A stretch of DNA of 64,000 nt from Minwuia sp. Lineage in GTDB: Bacteria; Pseudomonadota; Alphaproteobacteria; Minwuiales; Minwuiaceae. The stretch spans positions 23,512 through 87,511 of the forward strand of contig JARGPL010000021.1 in NCBI GenBank assembly GCA_029210175.1. The letters run 5' to 3'. The translations under genes and the position numbers were made by a program. A model generated the notes under the pieces. That model saw only the letters and a list, made by a program, of their open reading frames with translations, was not told where the DNA came from and did not search any database. Shown in pieces: positions 8,978 to 18,120 of this stretch (position 1 is the first letter of the stretch; every line of letters starts with the position of its first letter).

Positions 8978-9454
8978 CTATCCGGCGGCGGAATGCGCCG
9001 CGAAGCGCGCCCGCAGACGCCGCAGGATCCAGCCGATCAGGGGCAGGCGTTCATACATCTGACCCGCAGCGTCCCAGTAATCGACATGCTCGCTGACCAG
9101 TCCGTTCGCATCAAACCGGATGATGCTGACTCCTGTCACCACCCAGCGCTCCGCCCCCAGCGGGCGGACAAACCCGCTCATCGTCCATTTCAGCCAACCG
9201 GTATCACCCTTGCGGACATGATCATCGACGACCAGCTGATAATCGCGAACGTCGCGCAACATGGCCGTGAAGACCCTGGCCAGACGGTCATGGCCGCGCA
9301 GGTCACTGAACGGATCCTTGAAGCGGGCATCGGGTGTGAAGACTTCCGGGATGCGGGCAATATCGGCCTGCGTCATCCCCTCGAAGAAATCGATGTAGCA
9401 TTCAAGAGGATCGGCTTCGCGTGACTCTGCGGACGAGGGGGAAATAGAGGCCAT
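8978..9454 (-). CDS. SnoaL-like / nuclear transport factor 2-fold protein
   Basis: A 158-residue protein with an NTF2-like cone fold pattern: an N-terminal helix (CYIDFFEGMTQADI), FTPDARFKDPFSDLRGHD, then strands ending WVVTGVSIIRFDANGLVSEHVDYWDAAGQMYE. Members act as small cyclases, isomerases or ligand carriers, and the role cannot be fixed from sequence. It overlaps the upstream short-chain dehydrogenase gene by 53 bases and is the last gene of a three-gene operon, suggesting translational coupling. The C terminus is basic (RRLRARF). Confidence 0.75.
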   Translation of the reverse strand: MASISPSSAESREADPLECYIDFFEGMTQADIARIPEVFTPDARFKDPFSDLRGHDRLARVFTAMLRDVRDYQLVVDDHVRKGDTGWLKWTMSGFVRPLGAERWVVTGVSIIRFDANGLVSEHVDYWDAAGQMYERLPLIGWILRRLRARFAAHSAAG

Positions 9455-10166
9455 AGGGCAGGCACCTCACCAGTTTCATGATCGTGGTGAAAACAAACGG
9501 GAAAGAGACTTCGAAACTGCGGCCAAGCACACCGTCCACCAGACGCTTCGCAGCGGCATCAACCGGCATCAGGAAAGGCATGGGAAAGTCGTTCCTGTCC
9601 GTTGCCGGTGTCTTGACAAACCCCGGATTGACGAGCCCGAAATGGATGCCGTGGGGCCGCAGTTCGGTATGGAATGCCTCTGCCATGTTGATCATGGCAG
9701 CCTTGGACGCACCATAGGCCGCCGATCGCGGCAGACCGCGATACCCGGCGACTGACGCCACCATGAATATCCGCCCGGCCTTGCGCGCCATCATCCGCGG
9801 CAGCAGGGGTTCCAGACACCTGGCGGACCCGACAACATTCAGGTCCATCGTGGCGCGGATTGCTTCCGCGCTGAACGTCTCCACCGTCATCGGCTGAAAG
9901 CCGCCGGCATTCAGCAAGGCCGTGTCGATGGTGCCAAGGTCTTCCTCGATCGCCGCCACGACCGAAGCAATGCCTTCGGCATCCGTGATGTCGCCCGGAA
10001 AGGCGGTCACATCGCCCAGCTGGCCCGAAGCCTCATCCACCAAGGTGGCCAGCTCATCCGCACGGCGCGCTGTGGCGGCCACGCGATATCCCCGGCGCGC
10101 GAACTCCAGCGCAGCCGCACGCCCGATGCCGGAACTGGCACCCGTAATCCAAACAATCCCGCTCAT
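9402..10166 (-). CDS. short-chain dehydrogenase/reductase (SDR)
   Basis: A 254-residue classical SDR with cofactor motif TGASSGIGRAAALE, NAGG in the fourth strand, and active-site YGASKAAM with the serine in MVASVAGYRG. It would interconvert an alcohol and a ketone with NAD(P)H; the Arg-rich stretch after strand two (TARRADE) favours NADP (inference). The ATG at 10166 has GGAG 8 bases upstream and overlaps the stop of the preceding DUF6134 gene as ATGA, so translation is probably coupled. The C terminus (FVFTTIMKLVRCLPYGLYFPLV) is hydrophobic and may touch the membrane. Confidence 0.88.
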   Translation of the reverse strand: MSGIVWITGASSGIGRAAALEFARRGYRVAATARRADELATLVDEASGQLGDVTAFPGDITDAEGIASVVAAIEEDLGTIDTALLNAGGFQPMTVETFSAEAIRATMDLNVVGSARCLEPLLPRMMARKAGRIFMVASVAGYRGLPRSAAYGASKAAMINMAEAFHTELRPHGIHFGLVNPGFVKTPATDRNDFPMPFLMPVDAAAKRLVDGVLGRSFEVSFPFVFTTIMKLVRCLPYGLYFPLVRRVTRSRSS

Positions 10167-10882
10167 TGAAGGTTCTCCGCTATCCCGTTGGCGGCCCTGC
10201 ACTGTTCGCAGCGATATTCGATCTGTTCGCCGCCCTTGGTCAGGAACCGCAGCTTTACCCACCGACCGTCACTGTCATACCAGACATCGACGTCATGCAG
10301 GTCACCGGAGAACAGATAACGATCAGCGCGGACTTCTCCATGGGCCGTATCGACCATTTCCTGCCCCACCAGGTCCATCGACACACCGCCAACACCACCG
10401 GTCAGCGTATTCAGGACGCGGGTCTGGCCGATGACACCGGGGTGCCAGTGATTGGATGGGAAAAGCACGCCCTCCACCCGGCGCAGGCCACGGGTACCGT
10501 CAACCACGATTTCCTCGCCATAGCGGCGCGCATTCACACCGCCTTCGGTACCATCATCGTTGACTGCAGCGTCAATCGACGTGAGCGTTGAGCCATCCCA
10601 GGTGGCACTGGAACCGTATTCGAACCGGTATGCCGTGATGCCGAGAATGCGGACCCGCACCTGAAAATCGATCTGCACGTCCAACTGGTCGCCATCGCGG
10701 CGGAACTGAACCACGTGGGTGCCGATCTGATTGCCTTTCCGCCAGACGCTGAACCGCACTTCCGGTCCATAGGCGACCAGCGGATCAAAGCTGTTGTAAC
10801 GCTCGGCCTGGACCACGGACGTGGCCAGCAGGGCCATAACGGCAACACATGTGGCCGCAATCATGTTGCGAATTCGGTTCAT
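10163..10882 (-). CDS. DUF6134 family exported protein
   Basis: A 239-residue protein with a clear Sec signal peptide: a basic start (MNRIRNM), a hydrophobic core (ATCVAVMALLATSV) and a cleavage-type VQA-ER. The mature part is beta-rich, with a pattern I associate with DUF6134: RFSVWRKGNQIGTHVVQF, VEGVLFPSNHWHPGVI, LNTLTGGVG and VWYDSDGRWVKLRF. The C terminus carries a CEQC pair that could form a disulfide. Function is unknown and the location is probably periplasmic. It is the first gene of an operon with the SDR and SnoaL proteins. The family name is from memory. Confidence 0.65.
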   Translation of the reverse strand: MNRIRNMIAATCVAVMALLATSVVQAERYNSFDPLVAYGPEVRFSVWRKGNQIGTHVVQFRRDGDQLDVQIDFQVRVRILGITAYRFEYGSSATWDGSTLTSIDAAVNDDGTEGGVNARRYGEEIVVDGTRGLRRVEGVLFPSNHWHPGVIGQTRVLNTLTGGVGGVSMDLVGQEMVDTAHGEVRADRYLFSGDLHDVDVWYDSDGRWVKLRFLTKGGEQIEYRCEQCRAANGIAENLQ

Positions 10883-10989
10883 TGGCGCTCTGTTGCTTTT
10901 CGGCTTGATTGCTTACCTACGCTATCGACCGCCGACCGGATCATCAGCACCCTTGCAGGCTTGGCCTTTCAGCCGGGATACCCGAGACA

Positions 10990-11955
10990 TTGACCTACCT
11001 ACTGATCAGCATCATTGGCCTTACCGTCCTGTTTCTCGCCGGACCACGCGCCCGCGCACATGGTCGACTGACCTATCGGCCCGGCGAACTCGGCGATGAT
11101 CTGGATGCCGCTCTGGCAGCCCGTGAAGCAGCCTGGCCAGACATTCGGGACGGCATGCAGAAGGAAATCATCTGGCGTGATCCGGCAGCCCGCGACAAGC
11201 GCCCCTGGGCAGTCGTCAACATTCATGGTTTCTCTGCCACCAAGGAAGAACTTCGGCCGCTGCCGGACCTGATTGCGGACGGCCTGGACGCCAATCTGTT
11301 CCTCACCCGTCTCGCCGGGCACGGACGCTCGGCAGAGGCAATGACGGAGCCGACGGCTGACGACTGGCTGGACGACATGGCAGAAGCCCTGGAAATAGGG
11401 CAGTTGCTGGGGGAGAAGGTGCTGGTCATCGGCATGTCGACCGGTGCGACGATGGCCGCCTGGGCGGCAATGCGCGACGACATGCGCGATCAGATGGATG
11501 CCATTGTATTCATCTCACCCAATTTCGAGATCCGCGGCGACAGCACCCGGTACATGGTCATGCCCTGGGCACGGCAGCTGCTGCGGCTGTTCATGGGAAA
11601 GGTCGATCCGGTACGACCCGACAATGCAGGCTTCAAGAGCCCCTGGACAAGCGGATACCCTGCAGAAGCATGGCTGCCCATGGCCGCCGCTGTCAGATAC
11701 GTGCAGGGGCTGCGGATTGACAAAGCCAGTCACCCGGCATTGTTCATCCATTCACCTGCCGACAGGGTGATCCATGTCCCGCACATGAAGGCCGTGCACG
11801 CGCTCTGGGGCGGCACGCCGAAAGACATCATCGAAGTCACGGACGCCGAAGACCCGATGCAGCACATCATCGCCGGACGGATTATCAGCCCGACGCCGAC
11901 AGGCCGCTTGTCGCGTCAGGTGCTGGACTGGGTGCGGTCGCTGCCTGCGAACTGA
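10990..11955 (+). CDS. alpha/beta hydrolase with N-terminal membrane anchor
   Basis: About 321 residues. The TTG at 10990 gives a protein beginning with a transmembrane segment (TYLLISIIGLTVLFLAG), which suggests an inner-membrane anchored enzyme; an upstream start at 10909 cannot be excluded. The hydrolase core includes VNIHGFSATKEE (oxyanion loop), VIGMSTGATMAAWAA (nucleophile elbow Gly-Met-Ser-Thr-Gly), FIHSPADRVIHVPH (acid) and MQHIIAG (His). The pattern resembles carboxylesterase or monoglyceride-lipase-like enzymes. It diverges from the DUF6134 operon, and its 3' end overlaps the next convergent gene by 40 bases. Confidence 0.75.
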   Translation: MTYLLISIIGLTVLFLAGPRARAHGRLTYRPGELGDDLDAALAAREAAWPDIRDGMQKEIIWRDPAARDKRPWAVVNIHGFSATKEELRPLPDLIADGLDANLFLTRLAGHGRSAEAMTEPTADDWLDDMAEALEIGQLLGEKVLVIGMSTGATMAAWAAMRDDMRDQMDAIVFISPNFEIRGDSTRYMVMPWARQLLRLFMGKVDPVRPDNAGFKSPWTSGYPAEAWLPMAAAVRYVQGLRIDKASHPALFIHSPADRVIHVPHMKAVHALWGGTPKDIIEVTDAEDPMQHIIAGRIISPTPTGRLSRQVLDWVRSLPAN

Positions 11956-12824
11956 CCGATCTGGCGGGAAATCTCGTCAGGAATCTGGTGCGCGATCCAG
12001 TGATCGTTCTCCGGGTAGCGCACGATCCGGATGTCCGGCCCCGCCTCCGGCATCCGGTTCAGGCATTCAGGCGCGAAATAGGGATCGCCCTCCCCCCACA
12101 GCACCAGCGTCGGCACGGAGACCCGGGTATCCGCGACACGGCGCGGCGCCGCATCGTCACCGCTGGGTGGTCCGGACTTGTTGGCGCGGTAGTAATACAG
12201 GCCGGCAGTCAGTGATCCGGGCGTCAGCCAGTGCACCATGTAGGCCGCAGCGTCCTCCTCCGTCAGGTGCCCTGCCTGCAGCCCCGGTTCCAGTATGTTG
12301 GTCCGCAGGCCCGCATGGTCATCGCGGGTAACCAGCTCTTCAGCCTGATCGGACCGGAACGCCAGCATGTACTGGCTGCGCGTTGCCTGCTCGCTGTCCG
12401 GCTCATGCAACAGTTCACTCATGATACCGGGATGGGCGCAGTTGATGATCACCAGCTTCTCGATCAGGTCCGGGCGACGGATGGCCACTTCCCAGGCCAT
12501 GAAACCGCCCCAGTCATGCCCGACCAGCACCACGCGCTCCCGTCCATAGGCTGCGATTATGCCAGCCACATCATCCACCAGGTTGCCGATCTCGTACCCC
12601 GCCAGATCAGCGGATTGTTCTGTGCGATTGATTCCACGACAGTCCGGCGCGACACAAAGCCAGTCACCGGACAGCGTTTCCAGCTGTTTCCGCCACGCAT
12701 ACCAGAACTCAGGAAAGCCATGCAGGAACAGGATCATCGGGGCAAGGGGATCGCCCGCTTCCGCACAATGGAACCGGAGTCCGTTGGCCTGCACATCGAC
12801 GTGGCGAATGACATCTTCAGCCAT
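11916..12824 (-). CDS. alpha/beta hydrolase, epoxide hydrolase-like
   Basis: A 302-residue protein with the epoxide hydrolase/haloacetate dehalogenase layout: oxyanion motif LHGFPEFWYAW, nucleophile motif GHDWGGFMAWE (Asp), WGEGDPYFAPE near the acid position, and NDHWIAH with the catalytic His. An Asp nucleophile supports hydrolysis of an epoxide or a carbon-halogen bond through an alkyl-enzyme intermediate. Tyrosines that could be the lid pair are present (SQYMLAF, GLYYYRAN). It follows the DUF1330 gene with a 5-base gap, so the two are probably cotranscribed. The 3' end overlaps the convergent hydrolase gene. Confidence 0.82.
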   Translation of the reverse strand: MAEDVIRHVDVQANGLRFHCAEAGDPLAPMILFLHGFPEFWYAWRKQLETLSGDWLCVAPDCRGINRTEQSADLAGYEIGNLVDDVAGIIAAYGRERVVLVGHDWGGFMAWEVAIRRPDLIEKLVIINCAHPGIMSELLHEPDSEQATRSQYMLAFRSDQAEELVTRDDHAGLRTNILEPGLQAGHLTEEDAAAYMVHWLTPGSLTAGLYYYRANKSGPPSGDDAAPRRVADTRVSVPTLVLWGEGDPYFAPECLNRMPEAGPDIRIVRYPENDHWIAHQIPDEISRQIGQFAGSDRTQSST

Positions 12825-12829
12825 GGTGA

Positions 12830-13231
12830 TCAGTCCTCCCGAAAGCGCCCGTAGGCCTGTTCACTGGCAATGATCACATGGGCGGCGCAACCGTTCAGGC
12901 GATGATGGTTTTCTGCCTCATAGTCCCTCGACGTGATGAAATCCCGAAACGCCGCCTTCGACGGATAGCGCACCAGGGCAACAAAATCCCAGTCTCCGAA
13001 TTCAGCCGGGCCAAAGGACGCGCCCTTGGCATCGCCGGTCCAGACGATACCGCCGCCAACGGCGCGGATCAGGTGATTGACGCCCTTCGAATAGCGCACA
13101 TAGGCGTCCCAGCCGGAACCATCGCCATCCAGCGACTTCTCGCGGAACTTCATCAGATTGACCATGACCACTGGCGTTCCATCCGCCATGCGGTCCAGCG
13201 TCTGGTCGTGCAGTTCATCAATCGCGGCCAT
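12830..13231 (-). CDS. DUF1330-like dimeric alpha/beta barrel protein
   Basis: A 133-residue protein with the pattern of DUF1330/ferredoxin-like dimeric barrels: PVVMVNLMKFRE, WDAYVRYSKGV, GGGIVWTGDAKG, WDFVALVRYPSKAAFRDFI. Members are small cytoplasmic proteins, some thought to act as monooxygenase-like or binding proteins, and the function here is unknown. GGAG lies 8 bases before the ATG. It leads a two-gene operon with the epoxide hydrolase-like gene. Confidence 0.75.
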   Translation of the reverse strand: MAAIDELHDQTLDRMADGTPVVMVNLMKFREKSLDGDGSGWDAYVRYSKGVNHLIRAVGGGIVWTGDAKGASFGPAEFGDWDFVALVRYPSKAAFRDFITSRDYEAENHHRLNGCAAHVIIASEQAYGRFRED

Positions 13232-13266
13232 GCCTCATCTCCACGTCAAACCGTCCTGAAAGCAAC

Positions 13267-13292
13267 AGGGGCCGACCAAATGGCCGACCCCT
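13267..13292 (-). terminator. hairpin terminator after the liv operon
   Basis: An 11-bp stem (two G-T wobbles) with an ATTT loop lies about 30 bases after the stop of the substrate-binding protein gene. On the minus strand it is followed by a moderately T-rich stretch (GTTGCTTTC). Its place at the end of the liv cluster and before the DUF1330 start supports termination of the liv transcript. Confidence 0.6.
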
Positions 13293-13321
13293 GAAGCGTA
13301 TCGTGATGCGTTCGGGAAAGA

Positions 13322-14494
13322 TCAGTAGGCGATGTTCGTGCCGATCTTCACCCAGCGACCGTTCTGCACCTGCGACAGGAAGGATTCGTTGGAACCCTGC
13401 CGCTTTTCCGGGCCGAAGCTCTGCACCGGGCCGCCGAAGATATCGCGGTAGCCCTTCATGCTTTCAAAGCCTGCGATCATGCTGTCCGTTGTCAGATCGC
13501 GACCGGCGTTCTGCAGCGCAACCACAGTCATGTCAGCATAGATGTAGCCGAGCTGAGCCGGAAAATCCGGGTTCTTGCCGAATTTTTCCTTGTATTCGTT
13601 GTACCAGTTCTGGACCAGTGGATCGGGATCGTCACCATAGGCCATCTGGAAGCCGGTCATCGCCATGTAGCCTTCCGTTACGCCCCCCTTCGCGCCTGCC
13701 GTATAGCTGGTGTAGGTAGAGATCGGCCCCACGAAGTCGACATCCCAGCCCATCGAACGGGCAGTCGCGTAAGGAATGATCGTGTCAGAGACGATGGTGC
13801 CCATGTAGACCACATCGCAGCCGGCCTCACGCAGTTTGGTGATCGACGCCGTAAAGTCCTTGTCCGTCGGCTTGTGCGCGGTTTCGGCGACAAGCGTCTG
13901 TCCCATGACCTTGGCCTGGTCCAGAACACCAAACTCGGTCTCGCGCCCGAAATCCGTATCCTGATACATGGTGCAGGGCTTGGTCTTGCCCCGGGTTTCT
14001 GCGAAGAGCTTGTACGCTGCACGAATCTGATCGTAGTAGGAAGAGCCGCCCACGAACTTCAGCTTGTGGAATGGCTCATGCATTTGCCTGGCCGATGAGA
14101 ACGGGAACAGGTTCGGAATGCCCGCTGCCAGCTGACGCGGCAGCACGGCATTGTTCATCGGGGTGCCGATGGCACCCAGTATCGTGAAAACACGGTCGCG
14201 ATTGATCAGCTTGTTGCCAGCCTGCACCGCCTTCGGCACCTGATACTCACTGTCCTCGACCAGTAGCCGTATCTGGCGACCATGAATGCCGCCGGCGGCA
14301 TTCACCGCGTCAAAGCGCTGGCGCATGCCTTCAACCGAGGGCACACCCCAGACCGCAACCGGGCCGGAAAGCGCGGTATGTGTGCCGATCAGGATTTCCT
14401 TGTCGGTCACACCTCGCTGTGCGGCCTGCGCCCCACCAGCAATCACTGTTGCCACTGCTGCAACCGCAGCCAGGCCAAGAAGCTTCTTTTTCAT
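13322..14494 (-). CDS. Liv-type ABC transporter periplasmic substrate-binding protein
   Basis: A 390-residue periplasmic binding protein of the branched-chain amino acid (type I) fold. It has a signal peptide ([24 protein letters not shown]), then GVTDKEILIGTHTALSGPVAVWG typical of LivK-like and aromatic-acid-binding proteins, and YDQIRAAYKLF and VVALQNAGRDLT further on. It captures the ligand for the LivHMGF transporter encoded upstream. GGGAGGA lies 5 bases before the ATG at 14494. The CoA ligase gene directly upstream suggests an organic acid ligand rather than an amino acid (inference). Confidence 0.9.
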   Translation of the reverse strand: MKKKLLGLAAVAAVATVIAGGAQAAQRGVTDKEILIGTHTALSGPVAVWGVPSVEGMRQRFDAVNAAGGIHGRQIRLLVEDSEYQVPKAVQAGNKLINRDRVFTILGAIGTPMNNAVLPRQLAAGIPNLFPFSSARQMHEPFHKLKFVGGSSYYDQIRAAYKLFAETRGKTKPCTMYQDTDFGRETEFGVLDQAKVMGQTLVAETAHKPTDKDFTASITKLREAGCDVVYMGTIVSDTIIPYATARSMGWDVDFVGPISTYTSYTAGAKGGVTEGYMAMTGFQMAYGDDPDPLVQNWYNEYKEKFGKNPDFPAQLGYIYADMTVVALQNAGRDLTTDSMIAGFESMKGYRDIFGGPVQSFGPEKRQGSNESFLSQVQNGRWVKIGTNIAY

Positions 14495-14640
14495 ACGATC
14501 CTCCCTGTTGTCGGTCCCATTCACTTCAGGACCTCTTTCTTCGTGACCCTGCCCTGCCTTTCCGGCCAGGCCCGGTCTCTTCAAACAAGTCTACCAGAGT
14601 TCCGCCAAGGACACAGCATGGCAACCGAATGTGACCTGAA

Positions 14641-16515
14641 TCAGGCCGCTTCCGAATACATGCTGTCGATCAGGTCCTCGTACTTCTTCTCGACAAATTT
14701 GCGTTTCAGTTTCATCGTCGGTGTGACTTCCTCGTCCTCCGCATCAAGCTGCCTGTCGATGACGCGGAACTTCTTGATCGTCTCGACCCGCGCGAACTTG
14801 GTGTTCACCCGCTCGATCTCCTGCTCCACCAGTGCGACGACTTCCGGCGCACGTGCCAGGGACGCAAAGCTGGTGAAGGCAATGTTGCGTTCCTGCGCGA
14901 ATTTCTCGACCATTTCCTGATCGATCATCACCAGCGCCGTCAGGAATTTCCTGCGATCACCGATCACCACGGCGTCGGAAACATAGGGGGAGAACTTCAA
15001 CTCGTTCTCGATCTCCGACGGGGTGATGTTCTTGCCCCCGGCCGTGATGATGATGTCCTTCATCCGGTCGGTGATCTTGACATAGCCTTCGTTGTCGATG
15101 GCCCCGACGTCGCCGGTGTGCAGCCAGCCATCGACCACTGTCTCGGCGGTCTTCTCCGGCTGGTTCAGGTAGCCCATGAAGATGTGGCGGCCCCGCAGCA
15201 GAATCTCGCCCTCCGCCGACAGCTTGCATTCGCCATAGGGCGCGCAACGCCCCACCGACCCCAGCTTGATGTCGCCGGGCAGGTTGGTCGTCGCCAGCCC
15301 CGTATTCTCCGTCTGGCCATAGAGTTCCAGCATCTCTACGCCCAGCGCCATGTACCAGCGGATCAGCTGCGGCGAAATCGGCGCCGCACCTGTGCCGACC
15401 CAGTCCACGCGGGAAAGCCCCAGCACGTTGCGGATGTTGCGCAGCACCAGGAACTGGCCGATACGGAATTTCAGCACCTCAATCGCTGATGGTTGCTCCC
15501 CGGCCAGTTTCCTGTCGGCGACGGCAAACCCCCAGTTGATCGCGGTCTTGTATGCAAACTGCTGCAGCGCCGTGGCGTCACGCACCGCGATGTTGATCTG
15601 GGAATAGAGCTTTTCCCATATACGCGGCACGGCGAACAACGTTGTCGGCTGGATTTCCTGGATGTTCTCGAACACGGTCTCCGGACCCTCGACGAAGTTC
15701 ACGATATTGCCCGAATAGAGCGAGAAATAGATCAGCGTCCGTTCCGCAATGTGGCACAGAGGCAGGAACGCGACGCGCTCCCCACCGATTTCCTGCGGCA
15801 GAATCAACGTGCCATTGACCATCTGGAAACACAGGTTGTCGTGGCTGATCATTGCCCCCTTGGGCGGCCCCGTGGTGCCGGAGGTATAGACCAGAATTGC
15901 CAGGTCCGACGGTTCGGCGACCTTTACCAGCTCTTCCCAGCGACCGGCGCTGGCCGCGTCATGGGCCTCCCCTTCCGCGCAGAAGTCCTTGAAGCTCATG
16001 ACCATGTCATCATCAAAGCTCGCCAGGCCTTCCATGTCGAAGACAACGATGCGTTCGAGTTTCGGGCATTTCCCGCGCACGCTCATCATCTTGTCGAGCT
16101 GTTCCTCATCTTCGACGAAGATCACGCGGGCGCCTGAATCATTCAGCAGGTATTCGACCTGTGCCGCCGCGTCAGTGGGATAGATGCCCGCACAGACTGC
16201 GCCGATCCCCTGGATGCCCATGTCGCAGAACATCCACTCCGGCAGCGTGTTGGACAGGACAGCGGCGACATCCCCCTTCGCCAGGCCCATCTTGTCCAGG
16301 CCCATGCCGATCCTGCGTGCCTCGGCACCGAACGCGCGCCAGGTGATGGCCTTCCAGATGCCATGGTCCTTCTTGCGCATGGCGGTCCGGTCAGCCCAGT
16401 TGGTGGCCCGATACCAGAACATCTGCGACACGGTCGGTGCGTCGGGATCATCACGAATGATCATCTCCCGACCATCATCGGCCATCTGTCGTGTTTCCGT
16501 CAGCTTTGCGGTCAT
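14641..16515 (-). CDS. long-chain-type acyl-CoA synthetase (AMP-forming)
   Basis: A 624-residue ANL-superfamily ligase. The AMP-binding P-loop is VYTSGTTGPPKGAM, adenine and ATP motifs are LELYGQTENTGL and GWLHTGDVG, and the hinge is KITDRMKDIIITAGGKNITPSEIE. The C-terminal domain ends with TPTMKLKRKFVEKKYEDLI, typical of FAA/FadD15-type long-chain synthetases. It would activate a carboxylic acid to its CoA thioester. It sits inside the liv cluster between the livF-like and binding-protein genes, which suggests that it activates the imported ligand. GGAG precedes the ATG by about 9 bases. Confidence 0.93.
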   Translation of the reverse strand: MTAKLTETRQMADDGREMIIRDDPDAPTVSQMFWYRATNWADRTAMRKKDHGIWKAITWRAFGAEARRIGMGLDKMGLAKGDVAAVLSNTLPEWMFCDMGIQGIGAVCAGIYPTDAAAQVEYLLNDSGARVIFVEDEEQLDKMMSVRGKCPKLERIVVFDMEGLASFDDDMVMSFKDFCAEGEAHDAASAGRWEELVKVAEPSDLAILVYTSGTTGPPKGAMISHDNLCFQMVNGTLILPQEIGGERVAFLPLCHIAERTLIYFSLYSGNIVNFVEGPETVFENIQEIQPTTLFAVPRIWEKLYSQINIAVRDATALQQFAYKTAINWGFAVADRKLAGEQPSAIEVLKFRIGQFLVLRNIRNVLGLSRVDWVGTGAAPISPQLIRWYMALGVEMLELYGQTENTGLATTNLPGDIKLGSVGRCAPYGECKLSAEGEILLRGRHIFMGYLNQPEKTAETVVDGWLHTGDVGAIDNEGYVKITDRMKDIIITAGGKNITPSEIENELKFSPYVSDAVVIGDRRKFLTALVMIDQEMVEKFAQERNIAFTSFASLARAPEVVALVEQEIERVNTKFARVETIKKFRVIDRQLDAEDEEVTPTMKLKRKFVEKKYEDLIDSMYSEAA

Positions 16516-16584
16516 CTTCGGCTCCGCCTCTCCGTTGAAGCGATCAGGTCGGTCTGAAAGCGCCTTTCAGCGCCCATACGAGAC

Positions 16585-17358
16585 CTATCGCCAGAGCTTC
16601 TTTTTCTTCCAGCGACGCTCTGCGCGTGCGCCTTCGTCTTTCACACCAAGGTAGAATTCCTGAATGTCCTCACGCTGGACCAGCTTCTCGCAGGGGTCCT
16701 CCATGACGATCCGGCCGACTTCCAGCACATAGCCGAAATCGGCGGTCTTCAGCGCCATGTTCGCGTTCTGCTCCACCAGCAGCATTGTCACGCCGCGTTC
16801 CTTGTTCAGCAGGACAATGATCTCGAAGATTTCCTTCACCAGGCGCGGACTCAGGCCCAGCGACGGCTCATCCAGCAACATCACCTTTGGTCGAGACATC
16901 AGTGCCCGGCTGATGGCCAGCATCTGCTGTTCACCGCCCGAAAGCTGCCCGGCCGGCTGTTCCCGCCGTTCCTTCAGGACCGGAAAGTAGTTGAAGACCA
17001 TGTCGACGTCGTCGGCCACGCCCTTGGCATCCTTGCGGGTAAAGGCCCCCATGCGCAGGTTTTCCTGTACGGACAGGAACGGAAAGACCTCCCGCCCCTC
17101 CGGCACGTGGCTGATACCGCGGCGCATGACCCAGTCGGGTTCATGCGATGTGATGTCCTCGCCTTGAAATGTCACCCGACCCTTGCGCGGGTCCATGACA
17201 CCGGAAATCGTCTTCAGGATCGTTGTCTTGCCCGCGCCATTGGACCCGAGGACCGTCACGATATCACCTTCGTGGACATCGATGCTGACGCCACGGATGG
17301 CCTGGATCGGACCATAGTAGGTCTCGACATTGGACACTTTCAGGATGGGTTCACTCAC
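16585..17358 (-). CDS. livF: ABC transporter ATP-binding protein, LivF type
   Basis: A 257-residue ATPase with Walker A LGSNGAGKTTILKTI, signature LSGGEQQMLAISRAL, Walker B VMLLDEPSLGL and the switch His in LLVEQNANMAL. Its position after a livG-like gene (3-base gap) identifies it as the second cytoplasmic ATPase of a Liv-type importer. The C terminus has a longer basic tail (ARAERRWKKKKLWR) than most LivF proteins. The symbol reflects family; the substrate is probably not leucine. Confidence 0.9.
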   Translation of the reverse strand: MSEPILKVSNVETYYGPIQAIRGVSIDVHEGDIVTVLGSNGAGKTTILKTISGVMDPRKGRVTFQGEDITSHEPDWVMRRGISHVPEGREVFPFLSVQENLRMGAFTRKDAKGVADDVDMVFNYFPVLKERREQPAGQLSGGEQQMLAISRALMSRPKVMLLDEPSLGLSPRLVKEIFEIIVLLNKERGVTMLLVEQNANMALKTADFGYVLEVGRIVMEDPCEKLVQREDIQEFYLGVKDEGARAERRWKKKKLWR

Positions 17359-17361
17359 CGG

Positions 17362-18120
17362 TCAGCCCCCCAGGTAGGCGCGAATGACTTCTTCGTTCGA
17401 CTGCACCTCGGAAGGGCTGCCGAGCGCGATCACGCGGCCGTAGTTCATTGCCAGGACCCGGTCGGATACCCGGTTCACGAGGCTCATGTCATGTTCCACC
17501 ATCAGGACGGTGATGCCCAGCAGATCGCGGATATCCTTGATCCAGAACGCCATGTCGCCGGTTTCCTCCACATTGAGGCCCGATGACGGCTCATCCAGCA
17601 GCAGCAGCTTCGGCTCGGTACAGAGGGCACGCCCCAGTTCCACGACCTTGCGCACACCATACGGCAGATTGGCGATGCGCTGATCGCGGTACCGCGCCAG
17701 GTCCAGGAACTCGATCACCTTCTCCACCACTTCGCGATGGGCCAGTTCGGAGCGCCGGGTCGATGGCAGGAAGAAGATGTTGGTCAGCAGGTTGCCGCTG
17801 CGGTGGGCATGCCGCCCGATCAGCAGATTTTGCAGCACCGTCGCCATTTCGAACAGTTCGATGTTCTGGAACGTTCGCGCAATGCCCCGCCCCGCGATCA
17901 GGTGCGGCGCGGTTTCGGTGATGTCTTCATCCTCCAGGATCAGCTTCCCTTCGGTCGGATCATAGATCCGGCTGATCAGATTGAAGATCGTGGTCTTGCC
18001 GGCACCGTTGGGGCCGATGATCGTGAAGATCTCGCCCTTGCCGATCTCGAAATCGACGCCATCCACGGCCTTCACGCCGCCAAAATGGATCGCCAGTTTG
18101 TCCGCCTTGAAGAAGGTCAC
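17362..18120 (-). CDS. livG: ABC transporter ATP-binding protein, LivG type
   Basis: A 252-residue ATPase with Walker A IIGPNGAGKTTIFNLI, Walker B LLLLDEPSSGLN and the switch His in LMVEHDMSLV. The signature region reads LPYGVRKVVELGRAL, the LivG-like variant of LSGGQ. The ATG overlaps the stop of the livM-like gene (ATGA), so the two are translationally coupled. It forms the ATPase pair with the downstream LivF-type protein. Confidence 0.9.
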   Translation of the reverse strand: MTFFKADKLAIHFGGVKAVDGVDFEIGKGEIFTIIGPNGAGKTTIFNLISRIYDPTEGKLILEDEDITETAPHLIAGRGIARTFQNIELFEMATVLQNLLIGRHAHRSGNLLTNIFFLPSTRRSELAHREVVEKVIEFLDLARYRDQRIANLPYGVRKVVELGRALCTEPKLLLLDEPSSGLNVEETGDMAFWIKDIRDLLGITVLMVEHDMSLVNRVSDRVLAMNYGRVIALGSPSEVQSNEEVIRAYLGG